Shown: positions 41,458 through 51,633, numbered from the stretch's first letter. The stretch is 51,833 nt of DNA from an uncultured Acholeplasmatales bacterium (GCA_937877075.1 CALEGD010000071.1:1-51833), one strand, 5' to 3'. Numbers and translations: made by a program. The notes: generated from the sequence alone by a model not told the origin.

Positions 41458-42876
41458 ATGAATCTAAAAAATATTCTAAAAGAAATTAAAAAACTAAAAA
41501 TTACCGGAATTGCCGATGATACCAGATATCTTCAAGAAGGGGATTTATTTGTTTGTCGCAAGGGGGCTAGCGAAGATGGAAATAGGTTTCTAGAGCAAGC
41601 TATCCTTCAAGGAGCGAAAGCAATCCTTAGCGAAGAAAGTCATCAGCTTCCTATACCGGTTTTAGTATCTGAAAAAATCGAAGAAATCTTTCCTGAACTT
41701 CTCTTTCGCTTCTATGATTATCCTCAATATGAACTTAATCTAATCGGAATCACCGGAACTGACGGCAAAACAACTACCGCTTCTATTACCGAACATCTTC
41801 TTAACCAAAAATTCAATTCCTGTTATATCGGCACCAATGGAATCCGACATTTAGGCCAAAGCGAAAAAACCGGCTATACAACTTTACCGCTTTGTCTATT
41901 AGTCAGAAATCTACGTTTGTTAGCCGATAAAAATATCCGTCATTTGGTTATGGAAGTCTCAAGCCAAGGCCTTGTTAACCGCAGAACTGAAGGATTAGAA
42001 TTCCAAATTGCAGTCTTTACAAACCTTACTCATGAACATTTAGATACCCATAAAACCATGGAAAATTACCTAAAGGCAAAGCAAATTCTTTTTTCAAAAC
42101 TTGTAAAAGGAGGGTTAGGGGTTGTAAACTATGACTCTCCTTATGCAAACTATTTTAAATGTAAAAACCTTCTTAGCTACGGGCTTAATGAAAAAGCTGA
42201 CTTTCAGGCTTATAATATTCGAGAAACGAGAAAATATACTGTTTTCGATTTAAAAACTCCTAAAGAAAATTGGCCTGATGTAAGGGTTAATCTTTTTGGT
42301 AATTATAATATTTATAACACACTTGCAAGCATTATTACGGCTCTACATTATAATATTCCAAAATCCGTTATTTTCAAAGCCTTAGAAGATATTCCTAAAA
42401 TTGAAGGTCGTCTTGAACTTCTAACAAAAAATGAAAACTTTCATGTCTATGTTGACTTTGCTCATACACCAAATGCGCTTAAAGAAATCCTAACTCATTT
42501 AAAACATCATTATAAACGAGTTTTTCTTGTTATTGGCAGTGCCGGAGGCAAGGATAAAAGTAAAAGACCTTTGCTCGGACTTACTGCTGTTTCGCTTGCG
42601 GATCATGTTATTTTCACTTCCGAAGATCCGAGATTTGAAAAACCCGAGGACATTATAGCGGAAATAATAGAGGATATAAAAAACGATAATTTCCAGATAA
42701 TTAAAAACCGAAAAGAAGCAATTAAAACTGCCATCATGATGGGCCAAAAAGGCGATGCAATCTTAATTGCCGGAAAGGGAAATGATGACTATTTTGAAGA
42801 AAATGGAATAATTTATCCCTATTCCGATATTGAAGTAGCGGAACGGGTTCTTGAAGAAATAAAAAAGCGGAGTTAA
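41458..42876 (+). CDS. MurE-type UDP-MurNAc-peptide ligase
   Basis: Adds the third amino acid to UDP-MurNAc-L-Ala-D-Glu. 472 residues: N-terminal UDP-binding domain (GIADDTRYLQEGDLFVCRKG), ATP loop GITGTDGKTTT, carbamylated-Lys region (NYLKAKQILFS), EVSSQG, NLTHEHLDTH, and the C-terminal FAHTPNAL and GSAGGKDKSKRP. The specificity loop reads EDPRFEKP in place of the DNPR of meso-diaminopimelate enzymes; the DDPR-like form hints at lysine or relaxed choice. GGTGA five bases before ATG 41458 favours that start over an ATG four codons earlier. Ends convergent with the GH36 gene. Confidence 0.92.
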   Translation: MNLKNILKEIKKLKITGIADDTRYLQEGDLFVCRKGASEDGNRFLEQAILQGAKAILSEESHQLPIPVLVSEKIEEIFPELLFRFYDYPQYELNLIGITGTDGKTTTASITEHLLNQKFNSCYIGTNGIRHLGQSEKTGYTTLPLCLLVRNLRLLADKNIRHLVMEVSSQGLVNRRTEGLEFQIAVFTNLTHEHLDTHKTMENYLKAKQILFSKLVKGGLGVVNYDSPYANYFKCKNLLSYGLNEKADFQAYNIRETRKYTVFDLKTPKENWPDVRVNLFGNYNIYNTLASIITALHYNIPKSVIFKALEDIPKIEGRLELLTKNENFHVYVDFAHTPNALKEILTHLKHHYKRVFLVIGSAGGKDKSKRPLLGLTAVSLADHVIFTSEDPRFEKPEDIIAEIIEDIKNDNFQIIKNRKEAIKTAIMMGQKGDAILIAGKGNDDYFEENGIIYPYSDIEVAERVLEEIKKRS

Positions 42877-42886
42877 TCCGCTTTTT
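42862..42886. terminator. Bidirectional terminator overlapping both stop codons
   Basis: AAAAAGCGG/CCGCTTTTT with a 7-base loop containing the plus-strand stop codon. It serves both the MurE-like gene and the glycosidase operon, which overlap tail to tail by 4 bases. Confidence 0.88.
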
Positions 42887-45194
42887 CAATTAGATATAAA
42901 CGACTTCCAAAATCTCCTAAAACCCGCACTTTATTATTAAACCCAGTACCTAAAAATTGAGAAGATAATCTAATTCCGGCATATTTCATCATTTCTGAAC
43001 TTATGATATAAGTTTCTTTCTCACTTTTTAACTTATAAACCCTCGATATGAAATTATGGACTCTTCCGTTAATTTTTATCCTTACCGGTGAAACATAATT
43101 TATTAATCCTCCGAAAGTTTTTAAACTTGTTTTTTCTTCCTTGTTCCGGAATTTATAAACTCCTTCTTTTAGACCGTTTAAGAAAATTATATCTTCCTTT
43201 AAAGACGGATGTACAAGGGCTTGAAAGAAACCAAGCACAGCTCTTTCTTGATTCTGAGCTATGATATAAAAGTAAGTATTATCTTCGGAAAATATTGATT
43301 TATTTCCACGGTAAAATTTACCGTATTGAAAAAGTTCTCTTCTTGCTTTATAAAAACGAATCTGTGCTTTAATTTCACGGATTTCATCAGAGCTGAGCTC
43401 CAAAAGGTTTAATTCATAACCTAAATTTCCAAAGCAAGCTAGATTATATCTTGAAGATAGAGGAGTATTTCTTAATACTTGGTGATTGGGTACCGCACTG
43501 ACATGATTGGTTATTGAGGAAAGCGGATAGCCATAACTACTTCCGGTTTGAATATATATTCTTTCTAAATAATCGGTATCATCGCTGGTCCAGATTTGAG
43601 GAAAATAGCAAAGCATTCCTAAGTCAAAGCGATTTCCTCCGCTTGCACAACCTTCAAAAAGAATATCGGGGAAAGTCTTTGTCAATTCTTCCATAATCTG
43701 ATAGAAACCTAAAATATATCGATGAAAGAACTCACCTTGATTTTCCAGGGTTTTTCCGTACATATCGGAAATATTTCGATTATAGTCCCATTTTACATAT
43801 TTCAGATTACAAGAGGAAAACACTTCTTTCAGCTTTGAAATAAGAAATTCACGAACTTCCGAATTAGTTAGATCCAAAACCAATTGGTTCCGGCCAACTC
43901 CAGGTTTTCTTCCGGGAACAAAAACTGCCCAATCCGGGTGAAGACGATATAATTCGCTATCTTCATTGATCATCTCCGGTTCAACCCAAAGTCCAAAATC
44001 AAGACCGAGATTATTTATCTTTTTTGCTAAACCATTTAAACCATGGGGTAATTTATGGTAATTAATATCCCAATCGCCAAGGGAGGAGGTATCATCATTT
44101 CTTTTTCCAAACCAACCGTCGTCTAGTACAAAGAGTTCAATACCGACATCTTTTGCTGATCTTGCCAGTTTTAAGAGTTTTTTTTCATTAAATTTAAAAT
44201 AATTTGCTTCCCAACTGTTCAAAAGTACCGGGCGAATCTGATTTTTGTATTTTCCACGAATAATATGATTATTGATGAAATCATGGAAATTCTGAGATAA
44301 TTTATTCAAACCTTGATTGGAATATGTCATTACCGCTTCCGGGGTTACAAATTCAGAACCCGATTTAATAGCATAATTAAAAGCATGATCATTAATCCCC
44401 GAAAGTAATCGTATTTTATGATGAGGAGTAACTTCAACCGTTGTTTTGTGATTACCGCTATATATAAGATTAAAACCGTAACAAGCCCCGATGTTTTCAT
44501 CGGTGTTCTTTTTTCTTAAGATCACGAGTGGATTATGTAGGTTGGAACTCGCTCCGGTTTTGGAATCGTTGATATAGATTCCGGAAATTAATTCCTTTTC
44601 TACAAGATGTCTTTCCTTCGCCCAGGTTCCTTCAAAAGTCATCATAATATAATTATCTTTCCAAAAATCCAACTGTAGTGAAAATAACCGATTTATTATA
44701 CAAGTTTCTTTTCCTTCGTTTGTTAACTTAACGTAGCGGGAGATTATATCGGTTTTGGGAAAGACTTTATAAAAGATTTCAAGTTTTATTTTTGTAATAT
44801 CGTCAAAAAGAGTTACTGATAAGACTTCTTGCTCGCCATAACTTGCCGGAAGGGCTGAATCCTCGGAATTAAGCAACTGATGACTTTGGTATTTAAAATT
44901 ACCGGAATAACCATATTTCTGATGATATAGAGTTATTGCGGTTTCCCGATAGTCTCCGATCCCAATTGAAGAAAACTCAAGGTCAAGAATATCCATATGT
45001 TCATCTTGATTACCTTCATAAACAATCGATGTTCCGGCACCGCCATCAAGCTTCTGGACAATGTTATTAAAATTTAAAAAATTTACTTTTGGACCGTAAT
45101 AATTATGAATTAAAAGCCCGGAAGTGGTTTTAGAAAATACATACGAAGTATTACAGGTTTGGATGTGAAAGAAATTATCCCGAATCTCAATCAT
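42873..45194 (-). CDS. Alpha-galactosidase, family GH36
   Basis: Removes terminal alpha-galactose, for example from raffinose or melibiose. 773 residues without signal peptide, so intracellular. N-terminal beta-sandwich, central TIM barrel with LNSWEANYF, LDDGWFGKRNDD, GLWVEPEMI and the nucleophile Asp470 in KYVKWDYNR; acid/base Asp in WTSDDTD (536-541); substrate Cys/Gly in EGCASGGNRFD. C-terminal beta domain ends near the terminator. Last gene of the glycosidase operon; its ATG overlaps the last base of the GH13 gene. Confidence 0.95.
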   Translation of the reverse strand: MIEIRDNFFHIQTCNTSYVFSKTTSGLLIHNYYGPKVNFLNFNNIVQKLDGGAGTSIVYEGNQDEHMDILDLEFSSIGIGDYRETAITLYHQKYGYSGNFKYQSHQLLNSEDSALPASYGEQEVLSVTLFDDITKIKLEIFYKVFPKTDIISRYVKLTNEGKETCIINRLFSLQLDFWKDNYIMMTFEGTWAKERHLVEKELISGIYINDSKTGASSNLHNPLVILRKKNTDENIGACYGFNLIYSGNHKTTVEVTPHHKIRLLSGINDHAFNYAIKSGSEFVTPEAVMTYSNQGLNKLSQNFHDFINNHIIRGKYKNQIRPVLLNSWEANYFKFNEKKLLKLARSAKDVGIELFVLDDGWFGKRNDDTSSLGDWDINYHKLPHGLNGLAKKINNLGLDFGLWVEPEMINEDSELYRLHPDWAVFVPGRKPGVGRNQLVLDLTNSEVREFLISKLKEVFSSCNLKYVKWDYNRNISDMYGKTLENQGEFFHRYILGFYQIMEELTKTFPDILFEGCASGGNRFDLGMLCYFPQIWTSDDTDYLERIYIQTGSSYGYPLSSITNHVSAVPNHQVLRNTPLSSRYNLACFGNLGYELNLLELSSDEIREIKAQIRFYKARRELFQYGKFYRGNKSIFSEDNTYFYIIAQNQERAVLGFFQALVHPSLKEDIIFLNGLKEGVYKFRNKEEKTSLKTFGGLINYVSPVRIKINGRVHNFISRVYKLKSEKETYIISSEMMKYAGIRLSSQFLGTGFNNKVRVLGDFGSRLYLIEKAD

Positions 45195-46828
45195 CAGTAG
45201 TCACCTAAATAGATTTTTGCTTGATAAGGAAGTAGATAATCAAAATCTTCTTGATAATTATTTAAAAGCAATTTAAATTTATTTAAATCATATATGGCGT
45301 TGAAATATAATTTCTTTGATGAGAAATTACAAATAATAAGAAGCTTTTTGCCTTTATAATTTCTTTCATAATAAGCAAGTTTATTGCTTCTGGCATAGTG
45401 TTCCCGATAGTCTCCGTGAACAAAAACCGGATATTTTTTCCGAAGCCTAATTAGTTTTTTATAATAATTGAAGATAGAATCTTCATTTTTAAGATTTTCT
45501 TCCGCATTAATCCCCAGATAATTTGGATTGACTTCCAACCAAGGCTTTCCTTCCGAAAAACCGGCATTCTTATTTCGATTCCATTGCATTGGTGTCCGAG
45601 AATTATCACGACTGCTTTTTTGTACATACTTCATGGCCTTTTTATGAGAAAAAAACCGACGTAATATCTTATACATATTATGGGTTTCCACATCTTGATA
45701 TTGATCCATCCTCGTATAATGAGCATTGGTCATTCCAATTTCTTGGCCTTGATAAATATAAGGCGTTCCTTTTTGGGAGAAAATATAAGTTGCAAGCATC
45801 TTGGCACTTTCTAAATGAAAATTTAGATTTCCAAAACGATTTACAGAACGCGGCTGGTCATGATTCTCTAAAAACAAGGAATTCCAACCCTTATCAACTA
45901 AAGCATATTGCCATTTTGATAAAGGTTTTTTTAATCTTCTTAACTTAAACTTCCTTGGAAGCCATTTCGTCAGAAAACAATCGGCATTCATATGTTCAAA
46001 ATGAAAGACCATGCTCAACTCATCAATCCCTTCTTCTACATAACCCAAAGCTGTTTTAGGATCGATTAAAACGCATTCACCGACGGTAAACATATCATAT
46101 TTAGAAAAAACATCTTTTTTTAACTCTTGGAGATATTCATGCATTTTCGGTCCGTCGATATAAATGCCTTTACCGCTGATAATCGGTAATCCTTTAGTAC
46201 TCGGTAAGCCCTCCTTTTTTGAAAGGAGATTGATGACATCACATCGGAAACCGTCAACTCCCAGGTCCAGCCAGAATTTAAGTATCTTTTTAACTTCTTC
46301 ACGAAGCTCAGGGTTTTCCCAATTCAAATCAGGTTGTCTTTTAGAAAAAAGATGCAAGAAATATTCATCGGTTGCCTCATTATACTCCCATGCACTGCCG
46401 CCGAAGAAAGATTTCCAATTATTCGGCTTCTTGCCTTCTTTGGCTTTTTTGAAAATATAATAATCATGATAAGGACTGTTAACACTCTTCCTTGCCTCTA
46501 AAAACCAAGGATGTTCATCGGAAGTGTGGTTGATGACCAAATCCATAATCAATTTGATTCCTCTTTTATGCATCTCTCCTAGCATCTCCTTGAAATCCTC
46601 AAGAGTACCATATTCTGGGAGTATATCACAATAATTTCTAATATCATAACCCATATCATCTAAGGGCGAATCATAAATTGGCGATAACCAGATTGTATTA
46701 ACACCTAAATCTTTAAGATAGTCAAGTTTTTGAATAATCCCCCGAATATCTCCGATACCATCATTATTTGAATCCTTAAAACTGCGAGGATAGATTTGAT
46801 AAACTATACTTTCTTTATACCATCTCAT
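45194..46828 (-). CDS. GH13 oligo-1,6-glucosidase / alpha-glucosidase
   Basis: Cleaves terminal alpha-glucosyl units of isomaltose-type or related oligosaccharides inside the cell. 544 residues, subfamily GH13_31 style. The barrel motifs are intact: DLVINHTSDEH, GFRCDVIN (nucleophile Asp197), TVGECV (Glu251) and LENHDQPR (Asp324). Val follows the nucleophile Asp, a feature linked to alpha-1,6 specificity in this subfamily. Overlaps the GH3 gene by 4 bases. Confidence 0.95.
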   Translation of the reverse strand: MRWYKESIVYQIYPRSFKDSNNDGIGDIRGIIQKLDYLKDLGVNTIWLSPIYDSPLDDMGYDIRNYCDILPEYGTLEDFKEMLGEMHKRGIKLIMDLVINHTSDEHPWFLEARKSVNSPYHDYYIFKKAKEGKKPNNWKSFFGGSAWEYNEATDEYFLHLFSKRQPDLNWENPELREEVKKILKFWLDLGVDGFRCDVINLLSKKEGLPSTKGLPIISGKGIYIDGPKMHEYLQELKKDVFSKYDMFTVGECVLIDPKTALGYVEEGIDELSMVFHFEHMNADCFLTKWLPRKFKLRRLKKPLSKWQYALVDKGWNSLFLENHDQPRSVNRFGNLNFHLESAKMLATYIFSQKGTPYIYQGQEIGMTNAHYTRMDQYQDVETHNMYKILRRFFSHKKAMKYVQKSSRDNSRTPMQWNRNKNAGFSEGKPWLEVNPNYLGINAEENLKNEDSIFNYYKKLIRLRKKYPVFVHGDYREHYARSNKLAYYERNYKGKKLLIICNFSSKKLYFNAIYDLNKFKLLLNNYQEDFDYLLPYQAKIYLGDY

Positions 46829-49146
46829 AATTTTTTCATCCCTCTAATAAATTTAAGATTAAGAATATCGATAATTCCTTCCATTTGTTCGAGAGTAATT
46901 ACCCCGCCGCTCATTGAGGCTAGAGTCCGAAAAGGAACACTCATCGCTTGACTGATAATCATATCGGTTTGATCCTGATTTATACTCATTTTCTTAATTT
47001 TCTTAATTAAGGTTCTTTTGAGTATTCTTCCAACAAGAGTTCTCTCAACGGATAAAACATTATCATCCATTGTATAGGGGCGGCGGCGACGAATATTTCG
47101 TGGAGGAAGGGGTCTGTCATAAACCTCAATAAAGTCTTGATCAGTTAAATGGTATTCTTTTTTTCCACTCCATTTATATCCAGGTTTATTAAATTTCTTT
47201 TCGACCGGCTTTTCTAAAATCACTGCTTCTGAATTCTTGCAAATCTGAATTTTATAAATTCCCTTATCAACATAAAATTCTTTAAGATTAACATCATAAT
47301 AACTAAAGTCACTATAATCGAGTGTAAAACTTACCTCTTTTTCTTCACCGACCGACAAATCTATTTTTTCAAAACAACGCAATTCACGCAAAGGTTTATA
47401 TAATTGAGTACGACTGTTTTCAACATAGAGTTGGATAACTTCTTTACCTGGGAAGTCTCCGGTATTTTTTACTTTACATCTAACAGTAATTTTTCCGTCT
47501 TCAGTAATCTCATTACTACTTACTTCCAAATCTCGATATTCAAAATTGGTATAACTTAATCCATAACCAAAGGGAAAAAGAACCCTTTTTTGATAAGTTG
47601 TATAATAACGATAACCGACAAAAATACTTTCTACATACCAAAGAGCATTATTGGTATTTGCAAAGTTTGAAGTACTCGGATCATCTTCAAGCTTTATCGG
47701 AAAAGTCGTTGCAAGTCTTCCCGAAGGATTTTCTTTTCCGTAGAGAATATCTAAAATAGGGCTGCCAGAAGCTTCTCCTAATAAATTACAGTTTAAGATC
47801 GCCTTCACTTTCTGGAAAAATGGCATTTCAACTTGAGCTCCGATATAAAGAGTAACTATTACATTCGTATTTAGCTTCAAAATCTCTTCTAATAATTTCA
47901 AATGACTTAAAGGAAGAGACAAATCCTTTCGGTCTTCACCTTCGCTTTCAAGCCATTCCGGTAATCCGGTCATAAAAATTACCTTATCATACCCTTTAAT
48001 ATTATCTAACACCTCCTGGCTTAGGTCTTCACTATATTGATCATCTTTAAGGCTATAACCTTTAAAATAATGATAATTGTTTGTATAAGCGGAGATTCGA
48101 GAAAGAAGACTTTCCTGTCTGATCGGATTGATATGGGAACTTCCACCGCCCTGTATTCTTGGCTTTTCCGCAAACTCTCCAATAACTGCTATTCTTTCTT
48201 CCGGTTTTAGCGGTAAAATATTGTCGTTTTTTAAAAGAACTATTCCTTCCCTGGCAATCTCTTGGGCAGTCTTGTAAGCATCTTCTTGATTAAAATCCAA
48301 CACCTGATTATCTTTATATTCATTTACAAGATTAAGCACCCGTTTTACACATTTATCAATATCTTCTTCTTTGATTTCATCTTTTTTAAATGCTTCAAGC
48401 AGTTTTTTATCATAATAACCTTTTGAAGAAGGCATTTCTAAATCAAGTCCGGCTAAAATCCCTTTTACTCGGTTGCTTACCGCACCCCAGTCAGAAACCA
48501 CCATTCCTTGATAACCCCAATCTCTTCTTAGGACATCGGTTAGTAAACTTTTGTTTTCACTTCCGAAAGAACCGTTAACTTTATTATAACAACACATAAT
48601 TGTTGCCGGTTTTGCCTTAACAGCAATTTCAAAATTCTTTAGATATATCTCACGCAAAGCTCTCTCATCAATTACAGAATCGCTCCAAAGCCTTAAAGTT
48701 TCTTGGGAATTGGCAGCAAAATGTTTTAAACTGGCACCGACATGATTGCTTTGTAAACCTTCAATCCAATGATAACCCATAATACCCGCTAAATAGGGAT
48801 CCTCCGAATAATATTCGAAGTTTCTCCCACAAAGAGGATTTCTCTTAATATTAATTCCGGGACCGAGGACAACCTGAACATCGAGATTTCTTGCCTCACC
48901 TCCAATCATCTTTCCCATTTTATAAGCCAGATCTTTATTGAAAGTACAGGCAACGGTTGTTGCGGCAGGATAAAGGGTAGCTTTATAAATCCCTTTGATG
49001 CCAAGATTATCTTCCGAATCCATTTGTTTGCGGAGACCATGGGGACCGTCCGCCATCATAATCGAAGGAATATTTTCGCTTTCGATATTGGCAGTATGCC
49101 AAGTATCTTTTCCGGATAAAAGTTTAATCTTATCTTCAATTTTCAT
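46825..49146 (-). CDS. GH3 beta-glycosidase (beta-glucosidase type)
   Basis: Removes terminal beta-linked sugars (often glucose or xylose). 773 residues, no signal peptide. The barrel domain has MADGPHGLR, LGPGINIKRNPLCGRNFEYYSEDP, KHFAANSQE and nucleophile Asp219 in VVSDWGA; then the alpha/beta sandwich (AVIGEFAEKPRIQGGGSSHI) and a fibronectin-like domain (about 540-640). The last 100 residues form an extra tail also seen in Firmicutes GH3 enzymes. The sugar cannot be assigned. Starts 2 bases after the GH2 gene ends. Confidence 0.94.
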   Translation of the reverse strand: MKIEDKIKLLSGKDTWHTANIESENIPSIMMADGPHGLRKQMDSEDNLGIKGIYKATLYPAATTVACTFNKDLAYKMGKMIGGEARNLDVQVVLGPGINIKRNPLCGRNFEYYSEDPYLAGIMGYHWIEGLQSNHVGASLKHFAANSQETLRLWSDSVIDERALREIYLKNFEIAVKAKPATIMCCYNKVNGSFGSENKSLLTDVLRRDWGYQGMVVSDWGAVSNRVKGILAGLDLEMPSSKGYYDKKLLEAFKKDEIKEEDIDKCVKRVLNLVNEYKDNQVLDFNQEDAYKTAQEIAREGIVLLKNDNILPLKPEERIAVIGEFAEKPRIQGGGSSHINPIRQESLLSRISAYTNNYHYFKGYSLKDDQYSEDLSQEVLDNIKGYDKVIFMTGLPEWLESEGEDRKDLSLPLSHLKLLEEILKLNTNVIVTLYIGAQVEMPFFQKVKAILNCNLLGEASGSPILDILYGKENPSGRLATTFPIKLEDDPSTSNFANTNNALWYVESIFVGYRYYTTYQKRVLFPFGYGLSYTNFEYRDLEVSSNEITEDGKITVRCKVKNTGDFPGKEVIQLYVENSRTQLYKPLRELRCFEKIDLSVGEEKEVSFTLDYSDFSYYDVNLKEFYVDKGIYKIQICKNSEAVILEKPVEKKFNKPGYKWSGKKEYHLTDQDFIEVYDRPLPPRNIRRRRPYTMDDNVLSVERTLVGRILKRTLIKKIKKMSINQDQTDMIISQAMSVPFRTLASMSGGVITLEQMEGIIDILNLKFIRGMKKL

Positions 49147-49148
49147 AT

Positions 49149-51497
49149 TTACCTCCGTTTAACCTGAATATTTATACTTAGCTCTTGACTTGGGAAAGAA
49201 AGGTTAACCCGACCGTCTTCATCTTTTCCATTAGTTTTGACCCAAAACGCCATCTGACCGGCACTAAGAGCAAGCTGGTCTGGACCAATGAGATCAATTC
49301 CTCCCAAAGTTTTTACTCGAAAAGCATCAAAAGCATAAGGTAATAAATTACCGTTTTGGTCATGCTTGGAAACTACGACTCTTGTTGTATCATATGTATC
49401 TGCGATTTCTAAAACAGAGTTGTCGGATTCTATCCTATAATTTGTGCTTCTTACAAACTCCTTTATTACCTTCTTCACAAGTTTATCGCGAATATAACCT
49501 TCGATACGGTAATTCGGAGTCGGATTACAATATTTATAATAGAGGTTTATTCCATCTGTAATCGAAAAACGATATTTCCTCATCAAGAAAAACATCATCA
49601 GTTTATAACAAAGCGGAAGGCCGTGTCCATATTTCGGAACTTCCCGAAAGATTTTCTTAACCCTTTCCGAATCTCGGCGGCTTAGCCCCTCACGGTCAAT
49701 CAATTGATCGCCGATAAAATCTTTGATAGTAATCAAAGGATATGGAAGCCGACTCTCTTTATCCGGATAAAAGGTACCGATATAACTATCGCCACGATAG
49801 ACTTTAATATAATCCATATTACTTGCAATATGAACCTCCGGAAGCCAACTCATAGGATGGTCTCCAACATTCATTGTGCTTAATACTTCTAAAACCGGCT
49901 TTTCGCTTTGTTGGGAAGAATATATATAACTTGCATATTTGGGGAGCCTAAACATATCCAACACACCATGATAACAAATATTGTCTCCGCTCCCAAAATC
50001 ATCATGAGTATTATAATCGCTCATACACCAACCGACGGTTCCGGAAATCCGGTCGCATTTACTGGCGGCGTCAATAACACGATAATGTCTGAGTGCATGT
50101 TCTACCCTTAATCTTTCTACATCATATCTCTTCGTTGGAAACATATGCCCATTATATTCGGTTACTAAATAAGGAACATTCTTTTTTACTTGGTCGGGAT
50201 GACGTAAGGCTTCATTCTCACCAGAATGAATAAAATCATTATAAGTATAAACATCTTCAAGAAACTCGCTTTTAATTAAATTCCTGACTCCGCCGGTTGG
50301 CCGAGTTGAATCAAGCCTTCTGGCAAGCAAATTGGTTTTTTCATATAAATCATGGTCATCAGGTGATTCATTGATTCTGACCCCCCACATTATTATTGAC
50401 GGACGGTTATAATCTCTTTTAATCATCGCTTCTAGATTCTTCAGCGTATTTTGCCGGAATTCTTCATCACCGATATATTGCCAACCCGGTATCTCTTCAA
50501 AAACAAGTAAACCAATTTCATCGCAACGGTCAAGAAAATGACGAGATTGGGGATAATGGGAAGTTCTGACCAAGTTAATTCCCAAATCATATTTCAAGAT
50601 ATCGGCATCTTTTACCTGAGCTGATTTAGGCATTGCATAACCGACATACGGAAAAGATTGATGACGGTTCAACCCCCGTAATTTAATCTTTTCTCGATTA
50701 AGAAAAAATCCTTCTTTTGTGAAGTTTACGGAGCGAAAACCGAAACGAATACTTATTTCATCTTTCAGTTTTGAAGCCGTATACAAGTGGATTTTGACCT
50801 GATACAGATAGGGGTCCGTCAAACTCCATAGCTTTTTCTCGGAAAGGTCCGCTTGGAATTCCGTAAAAAGACCTGTAACCGCAAACTTCTGCTTGTATAT
50901 TTCTTTCTCTCGATCGAAAACCCTAACTAAGTACTCTCCTTTATCAACCGAACTTTCCATCTTAAAATTAATCAAATTAGTGTCAATATCGGAATTATGA
51001 AGATAGGCGGCCTTAATATGTTCAGTTTCTAAAACATGTAATGAAACTTCCCGATAGATTCCACCATAACCTAAATAGTCTACTTGATTCCCGAAGGGAG
51101 GAATATTTTTGTCTTCATGATTGTTGACGATTACAGATAAAATATTATGTTTTTCAAAGCAAACCGCTGCCGTAATATCAACTTTAAAATCTGTATAACC
51201 GCCTTCATGTCTTAAGATAAATTTATCATCCAAATAAATATCGGCGGCATGAGCAACGCCTTCAAATACTAGAATCAATCTTTTATTCTGCCATTCTCCT
51301 TTAATAAACAAGGATTTCTTATAGGTAGAAACTAGTTGATTTATTTTCTCCGGAAGATAATTAAAAGGAAGAATCAAATTAGTATGAGGAAGATCCACTC
51401 TCTCAAATTCGGATACATTCTTAAAATCATTCAGATGTTCGGTTCTGAACCTTTCGTTAAAATACCAATCAAAATTCAAAGGCACTATCTCTCGCAT
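49149..51497 (-). CDS. GH2 beta-galactosidase/glucuronidase-type hydrolase
   Basis: 782 residues, cytoplasmic. Three N-terminal domains (sugar-binding, immunoglobulin-like, TIM barrel). Catalytic acid/base Glu377 in MWGVRINESPDD and nucleophile Glu447 in LVTEYNG; also LRGLNRHQSFPYVGYAM and RTSHYPQS. Usual beta-galactosidases carry WSxGNE; the INES form is found in a Firmicutes GH2 subgroup of unknown sugar. Ribosome binding site GAGGTG, 6 bases from the ATG. First gene of the four-gene unit; promoter at 51524-51552. Confidence 0.93.
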   Translation of the reverse strand: MREIVPLNFDWYFNERFRTEHLNDFKNVSEFERVDLPHTNLILPFNYLPEKINQLVSTYKKSLFIKGEWQNKRLILVFEGVAHAADIYLDDKFILRHEGGYTDFKVDITAAVCFEKHNILSVIVNNHEDKNIPPFGNQVDYLGYGGIYREVSLHVLETEHIKAAYLHNSDIDTNLINFKMESSVDKGEYLVRVFDREKEIYKQKFAVTGLFTEFQADLSEKKLWSLTDPYLYQVKIHLYTASKLKDEISIRFGFRSVNFTKEGFFLNREKIKLRGLNRHQSFPYVGYAMPKSAQVKDADILKYDLGINLVRTSHYPQSRHFLDRCDEIGLLVFEEIPGWQYIGDEEFRQNTLKNLEAMIKRDYNRPSIIMWGVRINESPDDHDLYEKTNLLARRLDSTRPTGGVRNLIKSEFLEDVYTYNDFIHSGENEALRHPDQVKKNVPYLVTEYNGHMFPTKRYDVERLRVEHALRHYRVIDAASKCDRISGTVGWCMSDYNTHDDFGSGDNICYHGVLDMFRLPKYASYIYSSQQSEKPVLEVLSTMNVGDHPMSWLPEVHIASNMDYIKVYRGDSYIGTFYPDKESRLPYPLITIKDFIGDQLIDREGLSRRDSERVKKIFREVPKYGHGLPLCYKLMMFFLMRKYRFSITDGINLYYKYCNPTPNYRIEGYIRDKLVKKVIKEFVRSTNYRIESDNSVLEIADTYDTTRVVVSKHDQNGNLLPYAFDAFRVKTLGGIDLIGPDQLALSAGQMAFWVKTNGKDEDGRVNLSFPSQELSINIQVKRR

Positions 51498-51523
51498 AAT
51501 TCACCTCGATATTATTTATGTTT

Positions 51524-51552
51524 ATTATACCATTTATTACCTCGTTTATAAA
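51524..51552 (-). promoter_or_regulatory. Promoter of the glycosidase operon
   Basis: TTTATA (51547-51552), 17-base spacer ending TGG, TATAAT (51524-51529) with extended -10, about 26 bases before the GH2 ATG. No catabolite-repression (cre) site was seen close by. Confidence 0.65.
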
Positions 51553-51560
51553 GGAGTATT

Positions 51561-51633
51561 CTCTCTTAATTATAAAATATAAGGGAAAAAGTCCTAAAAG
51601 AACAAAGCAAAAAATAAGTTTTCACTCTCTTAA
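51561..51633. repeat. 9-base direct repeat flanking the tnpB 3' region
   Basis: CTCTCTTAA occurs at 51561-51569 and again at 51625-51633 (plus strand), 64 bases apart, on either side of the sequence after the tnpB stop codon. It could reflect the element end, subterminal transposase sites or chance in AT-rich DNA. Confidence 0.35.
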
